From an uncultured Candidatus Melainabacteria bacterium (GTDB lineage: Bacteria; Cyanobacteriota; Vampirovibrionia; Gastranaerophilales; Gastranaerophilaceae), in assembly GCA_947364235.1 (NCBI GenBank), contig CANARY010000005.1, positions 62,001-126,000 of the forward strand: a stretch of DNA of 64,000 bases, in the 5' to 3' direction. Positions 8,794 through 20,100 of the stretch are shown here, in pieces (position 1 is the first letter of the stretch; the number at the start of each line of letters is the position of its first letter). A program made the position numbers and the translations under genes. The notes beneath the pieces were generated by a model. That model did not search any database and was not told where the DNA came from. It worked only from the letters and a program-made list of their open reading frames with translations.

Positions 8794-11793
8794 TTATCCT
8801 GCACTAAGAGAGAAAATATCGTAAATTTCTTTATCTGAAAGCTCTGTTATAATTTTTTCACCTTCATATACTGCTAAATCTGCAAGTTCTTTTTTTGATT
8901 TAAGCATTTCATCAATTTTTTCTTCAAAAGTACCAAGTGTTATCATTCTGTGGACCATAACATTTTTTTCTTGGCCGATACGATATGTTCTGTCTGTTGC
9001 TTGATCTTCAACAGCAGGATTCCACCAAAGGTCATAATGGATAACGTTTGTTGCACTTGTCAGGTTTAAACCTGTTCCGCCGGCTTTCAAAGACAATATC
9101 ATGATTTTTCTATCATCATTATGTTGGAAATCTTCAATTAGCTTTTCTCTTTGAGGGACAGTTAATGAACCGTGAAAGAAAGAAGGCTCAGAACCGCACT
9201 CTTCATATAGAATTTTTGTAAGCAGATCACCCATTTCTTTATATTGTGTAAATATGAGTGTTTTTTCATTATTATCAAGAATGCTTTGTACAAGTGAAAC
9301 ACATTTTTCAGCTTTACCTGAAAGTTCTTTTGAAGTTTCGCCGCTTTTTAAGAACTGATAAGGATGGTTGCAAATTTGTTTAAGAGCCGTGATAAGCTTA
9401 AAGATATTACCTCTCCTATTTACTCCGGTAAATCCGCTGATTTTTGTCATCATCTCATCCAGAGTCTTTTCATACAAAATTGCTTGAGATTTAGCAAGAT
9501 AACAATAATCATTCATAACCATTTTATCAGGCAAGTCTGAAATTACGTGTTTGTCAGTTTTTAAACGCCTTAATACAAACGGAGAAACAGAAAGCTTAAG
9601 CTTAGAAGCTCTAGATTTTTCCTTAAATCTTTCAATCGGAACTGCATAACTTTTTTGAAACTCTTTCAGCGAGCCAAGATAGCCTTTATTTATAAAATCA
9701 AAAATACTCCAGAGCTCAGTCAGCCTGTTTTCGACAGGAGTACCGGTCATTGCTATTTTGATATCCGATTTTAAAGATTTTATAGCCAAAGTTTGTGCAG
9801 TATCAGGGTTTTTGATATTTTGAGCTTCGTCAATAACAACCATTCCCCAGGTATTTTTTTTCATTTCTTCGACATCAATTCTCATAATTGCATAAGTGGT
9901 AAGAATTACATCGCATTTTGTATCAAGCTGCCTGTCTATACCGTGATAAGTAGATACTTTTAACGTAGGAGCAAACATTTGCAGCTCTTTCATCCAGTTA
10001 CCCATAAGAGTTGTAGGACAGACTACAAGAACAGGATTCTTAATCTTTTTTTCTTCTTTCAGCTTAAGAATAACGCTTATTACCTGAATAGTTTTTCCAA
10101 GCCCCATGTCATCGGCCATACAGCAGCCAAAACCTTTAGAAATATTTGTCCAGAGCCATTTTAAACCTGTCATCTGATAAGCTCTTAAATCTCCTTTTAA
10201 GTTCTCAGGCTGAGTAACTTCAACCGGTTTTGCAAAATCTTTGATAACATTTGCATAAGCTTCATCATAGTTAAAGTCATAGTTTTGAAGCTGGCCTGAC
10301 ATAGAAGCATGTATAAGTTCGAGTCTTGTCATTTTCTTGTGGTTTGCATTTTTAATCTGCTCAACAAGCTTTTGACCTTCAGCTTTATCTACTAAAATAT
10401 ACTTTCCATTGTACTGTATAAGACCGTTGCTTTCACTGACAAGCTTATTAAATTCTTCAAGTGAAATCTTTTCATCACCCAATGAAATTTCATAAGAAAA
10501 TTCTAAAATATCATCCAATGAAATTGCACTGCTTGAAACAGTATTAAAGATATTCATTAAATCATCTGAGCGTGAAGCTTTTACTCTCGCGTTGATTGAA
10601 GCCCGCGGTACAATAATATTTGTAAGCTCCTCTGGCAGAATAACTTCTATTTGAGCTTTTTGCAGGTAATAAGCCGTTTGCGCAATGATTTTGTAAACTT
10701 CATTCAAATTCAATGTTAAAGCAAGTTTATCTTCGTTTTCAAACAAAGTTTCAAGTTCAGGCATATATCTTACAGCATAGTTAAGCTGCTTTTCTATAAT
10801 TTTGCCTATATCTTCAGCTGCTAAATCCCAGATGGTTTCTTTTTCATATAAATCATCTAAAAGAATTGTATCATTAGTTTTGCGGTTTCTGATATGAATT
10901 TTTAGCTCGAACATATCATCACTGACTTTATTAACAACAAAGAACGGAATTAAATCATATTTACCGAGATAAAGCTCATCAAACCACTGCGCGATATTTT
11001 CTGCAACATCCTTGCCCTTTAATAAACAGCGCTGCTCTAAATCTTTGACCATATAATGACCTGATTTGATGTCTTTAAATCGATACGCTTTAATGCTTAA
11101 GAATTTATAAACAAGATAGTTTAAGTATTCCCTGATGAATCTTTCAACAAAATTTTTCGGCTTCTCACCTTTTATAAAAAGATTTTCAGGCAGATTTTTT
11201 TCCAGCTCGTTGATAATCTTTGCAGACTCTTTATTTGAAATAATTGGTTCATATACAATACGGAAACACCCGCCTGATGCACCTTCTTTTTTGTGAACAG
11301 CAGGTATAAAGTAAAGTTTTTCAATCAGCTTCATTACAAAATGTGTAAGTTTGTTAAAATAAGCAAAACTTTGAGTAAGCGAAGAGAAATCAACGATTTC
11401 GCCAAAACCGCCAAAATAGTCTAAAACCAAATCCAGCGGCATTACATAACCAATTTGTCCGTTAACTTCTTTAGACGTAAATCTGAACATTGAACCTTTG
11501 GATTTCAAATAAAATTGAAAATTATTAGTAGGAGTTATAAAGAAAGAAAGCTTTGGATTTTCTGCACTCCCATCGTTTATAAGGTAGAAATCAGTATTTC
11601 TAACAGGCGAATTCGGGGATAAAAATATCCCTTCAAATTCGTCTTCAACTAATTGATATATTAAGCTTAGGGTATATCTAAAATCCTTATTTTTAAATCC
11701 TTCCGGATTTTCACTCAGATTAAAGAAAAATTCATCTACATTATTTTTTTTCAATGATAAATTTATGTATATAGGTTTAACGTTTTCGGTCAT
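8794..11793 (-). CDS. SNF2-family helicase / ATPase
   Basis: A 999-aa DNA-dependent ATPase of the Swi2/Snf2 (HepA-like) superfamily. The C-terminal half has the motor: motif I DDMGLGKTIQ (about residues 565-575), motif II DEAQ, motif III TGTPVENR, and the C-lobe ending in DLWWNPAVEDQATDRTYRIGQ. The N-terminal 500 residues are not a domain I recognise, and I see no SWIM zinc finger. Such enzymes remodel protein-DNA complexes or help recover stalled transcription. It follows gpmI after 9 nt and is probably co-transcribed. Confidence 0.93.
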   Translation of the reverse strand: MTENVKPIYINLSLKKNNVDEFFFNLSENPEGFKNKDFRYTLSLIYQLVEDEFEGIFLSPNSPVRNTDFYLINDGSAENPKLSFFITPTNNFQFYLKSKGSMFRFTSKEVNGQIGYVMPLDLVLDYFGGFGEIVDFSSLTQSFAYFNKLTHFVMKLIEKLYFIPAVHKKEGASGGCFRIVYEPIISNKESAKIINELEKNLPENLFIKGEKPKNFVERFIREYLNYLVYKFLSIKAYRFKDIKSGHYMVKDLEQRCLLKGKDVAENIAQWFDELYLGKYDLIPFFVVNKVSDDMFELKIHIRNRKTNDTILLDDLYEKETIWDLAAEDIGKIIEKQLNYAVRYMPELETLFENEDKLALTLNLNEVYKIIAQTAYYLQKAQIEVILPEELTNIIVPRASINARVKASRSDDLMNIFNTVSSSAISLDDILEFSYEISLGDEKISLEEFNKLVSESNGLIQYNGKYILVDKAEGQKLVEQIKNANHKKMTRLELIHASMSGQLQNYDFNYDEAYANVIKDFAKPVEVTQPENLKGDLRAYQMTGLKWLWTNISKGFGCCMADDMGLGKTIQVISVILKLKEEKKIKNPVLVVCPTTLMGNWMKELQMFAPTLKVSTYHGIDRQLDTKCDVILTTYAIMRIDVEEMKKNTWGMVVIDEAQNIKNPDTAQTLAIKSLKSDIKIAMTGTPVENRLTELWSIFDFINKGYLGSLKEFQKSYAVPIERFKEKSRASKLKLSVSPFVLRRLKTDKHVISDLPDKMVMNDYCYLAKSQAILYEKTLDEMMTKISGFTGVNRRGNIFKLITALKQICNHPYQFLKSGETSKELSGKAEKCVSLVQSILDNNEKTLIFTQYKEMGDLLTKILYEECGSEPSFFHGSLTVPQREKLIEDFQHNDDRKIMILSLKAGGTGLNLTSATNVIHYDLWWNPAVEDQATDRTYRIGQEKNVMVHRMITLGTFEEKIDEMLKSKKELADLAVYEGEKIITELSDKEIYDIFSLSAG

Positions 11794-11802
11794 AGGTCTC
11801 TC

Positions 11803-13341
11803 TTATTTAATCAAACTGTTACAATCCATTTCTGCAGGCTTTTCAATGCCCATTAACTCAAGAATTGTAGGAGCAACATTGCATAAAGCTCCATTCTCTT
11901 TCAACTCAATCGCTTTAGGTGCATTAATTACAACAAGCGGAACTTCATTCGTAGTGTGTGCAGTCTGCGGTTTGCAGGTTTTTTCGTCAACCATTGTTTC
12001 TGCATTACCGTGATCAGCAGTAAGAACCATTGTAACTCCTGCTTCTTTACATTTTGCAGCGATTTTACCTACGCATTCATCAACGACTTTACAAGCTTTT
12101 GCTGCTGCTTCTATTACACCGGTATGACCTACCATGTCAGGGTTTGCAAAGTTTACAAGTATAAACCCGTATTCTTTATTATCAATTGCTTCAAGAACAT
12201 TTTCGCAGACTTCCGGCGCGCTCATTTCAGGCTGCAAATCGTAAGTTGCAACTTTAGGAGAAGCAACAAGCTTTCTTGTTTCGTGAGGTTTCGGCTCATC
12301 AATACCGCCATTAAAGAAGAATGTAACGTGAGCATATTTTTCAGTTTCAGCAGTTCTGAACTGATTAACTCCGTTTGCTTCTAAAACATCACCTAAAATA
12401 TTAACAAGCTGAGTTTTAGGGAAAGCAATCGGGAATGTAAATGTTGCTTCGTAACTTGTCATTGTACAGTAATAAATATTTTTAAGAACTTTTTTGCGTT
12501 CAAAACCGTCAAAATCAGCAAAGTTAATAGCTTTAGTAATCTCACGTGCTCTATCCGGCCTGTAATTAAAGAATATAACTGCATCATTATCATGAATTCT
12601 GCTTTCATTTACTTCTTCTTCGCTGCCTATTGCTGCAGGAAGTACAAATTCGTCAGTAGCACCGTTTTCATAAGATTTTTTAACTGCTTCAACTGCAGAA
12701 GAAGCCTTTTCGCCTTCTCCGAATAATAAGCAATTGTAACCTTTTTCAACTCTATCCCAGCGGTTGTCTCTATCCATGATGTAATATCTGCCGATAACAG
12801 TTGCAACAGGAGGAAGATTATATTTCTTAAGTTCGTCTTCTACTGTTTGTAAATAAGTGCAAGCACTTGCCGGAGGAGTATCGCGTCCGTCAAGGAACGC
12901 ATGTAAATAAACTTTTTTAAGTCCTTCATCAGCAGCAAGCTTGATTAAAGCAAGAACATGGTCTAAAGATGAGTGAACTCCGCCGGTTGAAACAAGTCCG
13001 TAAATATGAAGAGCAGAGTTATTTTTCTTAGCATGCTCGATTGCTTCTAAGAATTTTTCATTTTTAAAGAATGAACCGTCTTTGATTGCGCGGTTAATTT
13101 TAGATAAATCTTGGTAAACAACCCTTCCTGCACCCAGATTAAGGTGTCCTACTTCGCTGTTGCCCATTTGACCTTCGGGAAGCCCTACATATTCACCGTC
13201 AGCGTGAATAGCAGTTGACGGGTTATTTTTTATTAATTCCGGAACGTTAACCGGATGTGAAAGTTTTGTAGCATCATATTTTTCAGAACCGGTTGAAATT
13301 CCCCAGCCGTCCATAATACATAACAATACTCTGTTTGTCAT
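11803..13341 (-). CDS. gpmI: Phosphoglycerate mutase, 2,3-bisphosphoglycerate-independent
   Basis: Interconverts 3- and 2-phosphoglycerate in glycolysis, using Mn2+ ions. The 512-aa length is standard. The alkaline-phosphatase-fold metal sites are visible: CIMDGWG at the N-terminus, the active-site Ser in GQMGNSEVGHLNLGAG (about residue 62), HAFLDGRDTPP, FNYRPDRAREIT and the late LTADHGNAE. It opens a probable operon with the SNF2 helicase and histidine kinase genes. The start has a GGAG-like ribosome site. Confidence 0.97.
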   Translation of the reverse strand: MTNRVLLCIMDGWGISTGSEKYDATKLSHPVNVPELIKNNPSTAIHADGEYVGLPEGQMGNSEVGHLNLGAGRVVYQDLSKINRAIKDGSFFKNEKFLEAIEHAKKNNSALHIYGLVSTGGVHSSLDHVLALIKLAADEGLKKVYLHAFLDGRDTPPASACTYLQTVEDELKKYNLPPVATVIGRYYIMDRDNRWDRVEKGYNCLLFGEGEKASSAVEAVKKSYENGATDEFVLPAAIGSEEEVNESRIHDNDAVIFFNYRPDRAREITKAINFADFDGFERKKVLKNIYYCTMTSYEATFTFPIAFPKTQLVNILGDVLEANGVNQFRTAETEKYAHVTFFFNGGIDEPKPHETRKLVASPKVATYDLQPEMSAPEVCENVLEAIDNKEYGFILVNFANPDMVGHTGVIEAAAKACKVVDECVGKIAAKCKEAGVTMVLTADHGNAETMVDEKTCKPQTAHTTNEVPLVVINAPKAIELKENGALCNVAPTILELMGIEKPAEMDCNSLIK

Positions 13342-13426
13342 ATTAAAAATCTCCTCTTAAAGTCATTATAACTTGATTATTTTATGACAAACAGGCAGGA
13401 ATGTAAATACAGCTATTTTCTCTAAT

Positions 13427-13477
13427 TATTAACTTTTGTAACGAAAAGTTTGCACGCTGTAATTCAGTCAGTATAAT
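13427..13477 (+). promoter_or_regulatory. Candidate promoter with upstream regulatory 18-mer, for the 573-aa protein gene
   Basis: An 18-mer at 13427-13444 (TATTAACTTTTGTAACGA) matches the recurrent element at 55111-55128 in 16 of 18 positions. Just downstream lies TTGCAC (13450-13455), 16 bp, then TATAAT (13472-13477), a good housekeeping-type promoter. The start codon is 163 nt away, giving a long leader. A second TATAAT occurs at 13497-13502. The spacing of the 18-mer to the -10 box is about 12 bp shorter than in the flagellin promoter. Nothing else is recognisable in the roughly 300-bp gap before 13640. Confidence 0.5.
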
Positions 13478-13639
13478 GGTTTTAGTATTTTAAGCATATA
13501 ATGCGCAAAAAAATATAGCCTTAATATAGCAATTTTTATTTCGTTTGTGTGTTTAGATATATAAGAACGTAAAGATGTATAGATTTATGGGATTACGTAG
13601 AAAAGAAAAGTAAGTTGTAAAATATAGGAGTAATTAGTT

Positions 13640-15361
13640 ATGTCAGATGAATTAATGATTCAGCCTCAAAGGGTAAGTACAACACCTTATTTATTAGGTG
13701 GTGCAGCTCTGGGTGCAGCCGCAGGCTATGGAGCATCTGCTATGTACAAAAAGGGCGGAGAAGCAAAATCTTACGAAGAGCTTATTCAAAAAGCTAATGA
13801 TAACGACAAAGTCGAGTTAACTTCTAAGAAAGAAGCTTTAGAAAAAGCAGAAAAAGAATTAGCAGAAGCAGGTAAAGCTGTTTACGAAGGAAACGAAAAA
13901 GCTATCTTAGATGACGCTATTAAAGCAAGAGATGCAGAGCTTGCAAAATTAACAGAAACTAAGCAAAGTGTAGTCAAAAAGGGCGGAGACATTCTTCCTT
14001 ATGATTCAAATTGGTCAATGACAGATAAGCAGAGAAATGATTATCAGCGTTTATTTGCTGATTATGAAGCTGCTAAAACTAATTTAGAAACAAGTGCAAA
14101 ATATGTTGATTTAAATGATGCAGCTGCAAGACGCAGATTGTCAATTACTGATGCATTTGATGAAATTATTACTGATGCTAATAATGAAATTAAGCCAAAA
14201 AGTAAGCGCAGAAAAGATATTAAGTCATTAGACGAATACTTATCAAGTAAACAAGGTAAATCAGCAATTGAAGATGCTGTGACTAAGAATAAACTTGCAA
14301 GATTAACAGACGGTGAAATTATTAAACTTGGCGGCGGAGAAAGAGCTTTAGTTGATACAAAACCTGCTGTAGTTGGTCCTGGATATAAATATATTCCTGT
14401 AACTGCTAGAGATGGTTCAACAAAGTATGCTAAAGTTCAAACTTCAAGAATGGTTGGCAGAACAGAATACCAAAAATTAATGGAACAGAGAACTGATGAA
14501 GTTGCAGAAAGAATTTCCAGCTCATTTAAAACTTATGTAGAAACTTTAGGTAAAAAAGATAAACTAGCAGATACTATGAAAATTGATAAAGGACTGTTAA
14601 GAAATCTTGGTATTAAGCGACCTGATGTTGATACAGCCTTCTTAGAAGATTTAAAAGCAAATATTAAAACTTTTGAATCAGAGTTAAAAGTAATAGATGG
14701 TGCAAAATTAGTCAAGACTGGCGGAACCTGGGGTTATGAAGCTGCAGTAGAATCAGTATTAAGCAATTATGGTGTAGATACTCCGGAAGAAGCTAAGAAA
14801 ATTTTGGATGCAAAACTTGGTATCGGTCGTAAATATGCAGCAGAAGAAAAAGTGCTTCAAGAAACACTTGACGGTATTATTGAAAAAGATCCAACTTTGT
14901 CAAAATTAAAAAATCAATTAGAAAAAGTTAAAAAAGGCGATAAAAACTTAAATAAGATTGTAAGCCAGATTAAAGGCCAGTTTAAGAAATATTTAGGCGG
15001 TGAAACTTCTACAGTAACAACTGCTGGTTTAACAGAAGCTCAAGCTATGGAAAAAGACAGTTACAAAAAATTAGCAGAAGCTGTTGAAAAAGCGCAGGCT
15101 GCGTATGATAAAGTAGCTGCTGAAAAAGGCAAAGTTAACGAAGGTGCGAAGAAAGCTGCAGAAGAAACAGTTGCTAAAGCAAAAGGTGCGTTTGAAGAAG
15201 CTATGGCAAAAGCAAACGGTGCTGTAAAAGGTATGAGCGGTAAGACAAAAGCTATGATTGCAGCAGGTACAGCTATCGTAGGCGGTATTATCGGCTCAAA
15301 TATGGCAAGTGCTAAGAATAAAAAAGCAGAACAAGCATTTGAACAACAAATCATCGCTTAG
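13640..15361 (+). CDS. Coiled-coil protein with hydrophobic segments at both ends, 573 aa
   Basis: I do not recognise this family. A Gly/Ala-rich hydrophobic segment lies at residues 15-36 (YLLGGAALGAAAGYGASAMY), a second glycine-zipper-like segment near the C-terminus (about 537-556, IAAGTAIVGGIIGS). Between them are some 480 residues very rich in Lys, Glu and Ala with several predicted coiled coils. There is no signal peptide cleavage site or catalytic motif. The ATG has an AGGAG site 9 nt upstream. It is a single transcription unit with its own promoter region (13427-13477) and terminator (15405-15436). A structural or surface-tethering role is only a guess. Confidence 0.8.
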   Translation: MSDELMIQPQRVSTTPYLLGGAALGAAAGYGASAMYKKGGEAKSYEELIQKANDNDKVELTSKKEALEKAEKELAEAGKAVYEGNEKAILDDAIKARDAELAKLTETKQSVVKKGGDILPYDSNWSMTDKQRNDYQRLFADYEAAKTNLETSAKYVDLNDAAARRRLSITDAFDEIITDANNEIKPKSKRRKDIKSLDEYLSSKQGKSAIEDAVTKNKLARLTDGEIIKLGGGERALVDTKPAVVGPGYKYIPVTARDGSTKYAKVQTSRMVGRTEYQKLMEQRTDEVAERISSSFKTYVETLGKKDKLADTMKIDKGLLRNLGIKRPDVDTAFLEDLKANIKTFESELKVIDGAKLVKTGGTWGYEAAVESVLSNYGVDTPEEAKKILDAKLGIGRKYAAEEKVLQETLDGIIEKDPTLSKLKNQLEKVKKGDKNLNKIVSQIKGQFKKYLGGETSTVTTAGLTEAQAMEKDSYKKLAEAVEKAQAAYDKVAAEKGKVNEGAKKAAEETVAKAKGAFEEAMAKANGAVKGMSGKTKAMIAAGTAIVGGIIGSNMASAKNKKAEQAFEQQIIA

Positions 15362-15404
15362 TAATAAAGCAAAAACTAATGAAACATATTTTACAAACAA
15401 GAAT

Positions 15405-15436
15405 AAAACCGGTTGATTAATTAAGCCGGTTTTATT
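15405..15436 (+). terminator. Rho-independent terminator after the 573-aa protein gene
   Basis: AAAACCGG and CCGGTTTT form an 8-bp stem around a 13-nt loop, followed by a T-rich tract (TTTTATTTTTA). It lies 44 nt after the stop codon. Confidence 0.75.
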
Positions 15437-15481
15437 TTTATGTTATACTTATATAACGAATCGTATCAGCCGGAGAGAGAA

Positions 15482-17119
15482 ATGGGAAGAGTTAAAAATT
15501 ATATATTAAGTCACATTGACTTGTTTACAGTTTTGGGTTTAGGAGTATTTTTTTATTTTATTTACTTTCATAATCTCTGGGCTTATGCTCTTATGGATGT
15601 GGATGAATCCAGATACGTTTCTATGGCAAAAGATATGTTTAATACAAAAGACTATCTTACGCTTTATCTTAATAATGAACATTTCTTTGAAAAGCCTCCG
15701 CTATTTTTCTGGGGTGAATGCTTATCGTTTGCTTTATTTGGTAAAATAAACGAGTTTACAGCTCGTATTCCTGTTGCGTTAGCTGGAACGCTATGTGCTT
15801 ATATTACATACTTTACGGGTAAAAAAGTTATTTCGAGAACTTACGGAGTTGTTTCCGCTTTAATGCTTTCAACGTCTTTAGAGTTTTTAATTCTTGCAAA
15901 ATTTGCAATTCTTGATATTGGAGTTGCTGTATGTGTATGGTTTTCGCTTTGTTTTGGGATGCTTACCAACTTCTGTGAAGAGAAAAATAAAAAATATTTC
16001 TGGTGGTTGTTTTATATTTTTTCAGGTTTAGCAGTTATGGCAAAAGGAATCCCCGGTTTTATTGTGCCGTTTGGTTCAATGTTTTTCATCTCTATTGCTT
16101 CAAAAAAATTTAAAGAAATTTTTAAACCTCAATATTTTCTTGTCGGATTTTTATTGTTTTTCTTAATTACAGTTCCTTGGCATGTTATTATGTTAAAAAT
16201 GCATAATTCACTTTTCTTTGATGAATATGTGATTAAGCATCATATAGCAAGATTTTTTGGAGAAGATACCTTAGGCAGAAAACAGCCTTTCTACTTTTAC
16301 TTTCTAACAATTTTATGGGGGTTTTTCCCTTGGATAGTTTCAACGCTTGCTGTACTTGGGAGAAAGCTATATAAGAGAGATTACAACCTTGATTTGACAG
16401 ATACAAGAAAGTTTTTGCTTTATAACGGAATTATAGCTTTATTTATCTTGCTCTTTTTCTCTGCTTCCGATACTAAGCTTATTACATATATTCTTCCTAT
16501 TTATCCTGCTTTGGCTTGTCTTGGCGGGTATGTCTGGACAAATTATATTGAACACGGTGAATACAGCCGTTTTATTAATAAAACAGTGTATGTTGTAGGA
16601 GTTCTTCTTTTGCTTGCATCGCTTGCAGCTGTTTTGACTCCTTATTATCTGCCTGAACAACTTATTAAAGATATTGAAGCGTGTAAAACTCTTTGTATTG
16701 TTTCTCCTTTGCTTTGCGGGCTTGCTTCGATAATTTTTGCTAAAAAAGGTAAATATACAGCTGTATTTTTTACTTATGTAGTATTTATTGCGTGGTTTTC
16801 AGCTATTGGAACGGAGAAATTTTTTGAAGTTGATTATAAATTTGGCCAGGATGATTTGATTAAGTTTGCAGAATATGCAGAAGAACATAACAAAACTCTT
16901 ACTACTTATCAGTTTTCGCATAAGTATTCTTTAATTTATTATGGCGGAAAGCCTGTAGAGTATGGTTTAACATACGATATCAAAGACTTAAAACGTGAAC
17001 TTAATGAAAAAGATAAGCTGGTTATTATTCCGTATAAACGAATTGATGATGAAGTTCAAAAGCTTAATTATCGAGTTATTTATAAAGGAAGAAAATATAT
17101 ATTGATTGAGAAGAAATAA
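15482..17119 (+). CDS. ArnT/PMT-like membrane glycosyltransferase
   Basis: A polytopic membrane protein of about 545 aa with roughly 12 hydrophobic helices, of the GT-C type (family GT83, ArnT-like). It would transfer a sugar from a polyprenyl-phosphate donor to lipid or glycan outside the membrane. The N-terminal loop carries the characteristic acidic motif DVDESRYVSMAKDMF (D39, D41, E42, R44), followed by EKPPLFFW. The acceptor cannot be read from sequence. I chose ATG 15482 because GGAGAG precedes it; the longer frame from 15440 starts inside probable promoter sequence (TATACT/TATAAC). Confidence 0.85.
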   Translation: MGRVKNYILSHIDLFTVLGLGVFFYFIYFHNLWAYALMDVDESRYVSMAKDMFNTKDYLTLYLNNEHFFEKPPLFFWGECLSFALFGKINEFTARIPVALAGTLCAYITYFTGKKVISRTYGVVSALMLSTSLEFLILAKFAILDIGVAVCVWFSLCFGMLTNFCEEKNKKYFWWLFYIFSGLAVMAKGIPGFIVPFGSMFFISIASKKFKEIFKPQYFLVGFLLFFLITVPWHVIMLKMHNSLFFDEYVIKHHIARFFGEDTLGRKQPFYFYFLTILWGFFPWIVSTLAVLGRKLYKRDYNLDLTDTRKFLLYNGIIALFILLFFSASDTKLITYILPIYPALACLGGYVWTNYIEHGEYSRFINKTVYVVGVLLLLASLAAVLTPYYLPEQLIKDIEACKTLCIVSPLLCGLASIIFAKKGKYTAVFFTYVVFIAWFSAIGTEKFFEVDYKFGQDDLIKFAEYAEEHNKTLTTYQFSHKYSLIYYGGKPVEYGLTYDIKDLKRELNEKDKLVIIPYKRIDDEVQKLNYRVIYKGRKYILIEKK

Positions 17120-17120
17120 C

Positions 17121-17152
17121 CTCACTCAACTTCTTTTAGTCCATTGAGTGAG
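17121..17152. repeat. Inverted repeat between glycosyltransferase gene and dnaE
   Basis: CTCACTCAA and TTGAGTGAG form a 9-bp dyad with a 14-nt loop, just after the glycosyltransferase stop codon. It lacks a T tract, so it is either a weak terminator or an RNA-processing hairpin. Confidence 0.35.
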
Positions 17153-17199
17153 TTATAAGTTTTACAAACCTTAATATGTTATTGTGCTAGATTAGTATT

Positions 17200-20100
17200 A
17201 TGTCAAAATTTATACCATTACATATTCACTCTGAGTATTCACTTTTAGACGGAATGAGCAGAGTCGGGGATTTAGTTAAGTACGCAAAAGAAAATGATAT
17301 TCCAGCAATCGCAATCACTGACCATGGAGTTATGTATTCAGCTGTTGAATTTTATGAACTTGCAATTCATCATGGAGTTAATCCGCTTATTGGATGCGAA
17401 TTTTATGTTCATAATGGTGATATTCATCAAAAAGATGCAAGCAATAACCCTCTTTATCACTTAATTTTGATTGCAAAAGATAATAAAGGGTACAAAAATT
17501 TAATTAAACTTGTATCAACTGCTTGGTGTGAAGGTTTTTATTATAAACCTCGTATAAATTTTGAGCTTTTAAAGGAGTTTCATGAAGGTTTGATTTGCTG
17601 CTCTGCCTGCTTAGGGGGAGAAGTATTGCAAGAGCTTTTAAAAGGCGAATATCAAAAAGCTAAAGACACTGCAGCGCGTTATAAAGAATTGTTTGGTGAT
17701 GATTATTATATAGAGCTACAAGATCATAATCTGGAAGAGCAAAAACGTACAAATCCTGATTTAATCAAGATTGCTAAAGAACTTGATATCAAGATGGTTA
17801 TTACAAATGACTCGCATTACTTAAGAAAAGAAGATGCTGATGCGCAGGACACGCTTTTGTGTTTACAAACTAACGCAAATAAAGATGATGAAAAGCGTTT
17901 TCATTTTCCTAATAATGAGTTTTATGTGAAATCAAAAGAAGAAATGCGAAAAGCTTTTTCATGGATGGATGAAGCAACTTTTGAACAATGTTGCGCTAAT
18001 ACAGAAGAAATTGCAAATAAATGTAAAGTAGAAATCGAACTTCACAACGCTCCTCTTCCGCATTACGATGTTCCAGATGAGTTTCTGGCAACTGCAGATA
18101 AAGTTGATTCAAAGATTATTGAGCGTTTAAAAACAAAGCATAAAACTGAATCGACAGAAGAAGTTATTGAAGAAGCTATTTATATACAGGGGATTGAAGA
18201 TTATCTTGAACACGTTGTATTTGAAGGGCTTAAAAAACGTTACGGCGATCCGATACCTGAAGAAATTGTAGAACGTACGAAGTATGAACTTGGCGTAATT
18301 AATCACATGGGCTTCCCTGCTTACTTTATGATTACTTGGGATTTTATCCATTTTGCTAAAACACATGATATTCCTGTAGGGCCTGGCAGAGGTTCTGCTG
18401 CGGGTTCAGTTGTTGCTTATGCGCTTGAGATAACGGATATTGACCCGATTTATCATAAGCTGTTGTTTGAAAGATTTTTGAACCCTGAACGTTTTACAAT
18501 GCCCGATGTCGATATTGACTTTTGTATTGAACGACGAAGCGAGGTCATTGATTACGTTACTCAGAAATATGGTGAAGATAAAGTCTGTCAAATTATTACG
18601 TTTTCTACTTATGCTCCTAAAGCAGCTTTTAAAGGCGTAGGTAGAGTTCTCCAAGTTCCATTTGCTGAAAGTAACAGAATTACAGGACTTATTGAACCAG
18701 CTCTTGATGTTGCAAGGGCATCAAATCCAAAAGCTGAATGGCTTAGAGATATTATTGCAGCTGATGGAGAGTCTGATTTCAAAAAGCTTTATAATGAAGA
18801 TTATCAGATAATGAATCCTGATACCGGAAAATCGATTAGCTTTAAACGCTGGGTAGATATGGCTGTAGCGATTGAGGGCTTAAAATGTGGTACAGGCACA
18901 CATGCTGCCGGGGTTATTATTTCACATGCGCCTCTTGATACTATTTTGCCTGTTCAGCCGTCTAAAGATGGTATTGTTCAAACAGGTTACCCTAAGCATG
19001 AAGCAACTGAGGTTCTAGACCTTCTGAAAATGGACTTTCTTGGCTTAAGAAACCTTACTATGATTACAAAAACTTGTAAAATGGTAAAAAAATACAGAGG
19101 TATTGATGTAGATATTAATCATATTCCGCTCGATGACAAGCCTACATACGATATGCTTGTAAAGGGTGAAACAATTGGTGTGTTTCAGCTGGAATCTCAA
19201 GGTATGATGAACCTTGTTAAACGTCTAAAGCCGGACGTTTTTGAAGATTTAGGCGCATTGGTAGCTTTATTTAGACCGGGACCTCTAGGTTCAGGAATGG
19301 TTGATGACTTTGTTGCCAGAAAACACGGTAAACAAGCTATTACTTATGCTCATACCCTGCTTGAACCTGTATTGAAAGATACTTATGGAACAATTGTATA
19401 TCAAGAACAAATTATGCAAGTGTTTCAGGTTTTAGCTGATTATTCACTCGGTCAAGCTGACCAGGTACGTCGTATGATGGGTAAAAAAGACCTTAAGACG
19501 ATGGAAGAGCAGAGGGGTAAGTTTATTGAAGCTTCTGCAAAACACGATATGAAAAAAGAAGATGCTGAAAAACTCTTTAACCAGATTCTTGCTTTTGCTT
19601 CTTATTGTTTTAATAGGTCGCACTCTGCAGCTTACGCCTTTGTTGCGTATCAAACTGCTTATCTGAAAAGACATTATCCAGTAGAATATTTCTCAGCATT
19701 GCTTTCAAGTGTTTCTGATAACAAAGATCAGACGCAGTTGTATATTGAAGAAGCTCAAAAATATGACTGCAAGGTCCTTGCGCCTGATATTAATAAATCG
19801 TACCTTGAATATGCACCTGACGGAAATAATATTCGTTTTGGCATGGCAGCAATTAAAGGTGTGGGAGCTCCTGTTGTAGAAGCAATTATCAAAGAACGAG
19901 AAGAAAATGGTGATTTTACAAGCATTTTTGATTTCTGTAAGCGTTTAGATTCAAAATATGTAAACAAAAAGTCTCTTGAAGGCTTAATTAAAGCTGGAGC
20001 TTTTTCAAATATAGAAAAAAGCAGAAAACAGCTTTTTGAGAATATGGAACATATTCTTGACGTGACTTCTAAAGAAGCCAAAGATCGTGCAATGGGGCAG

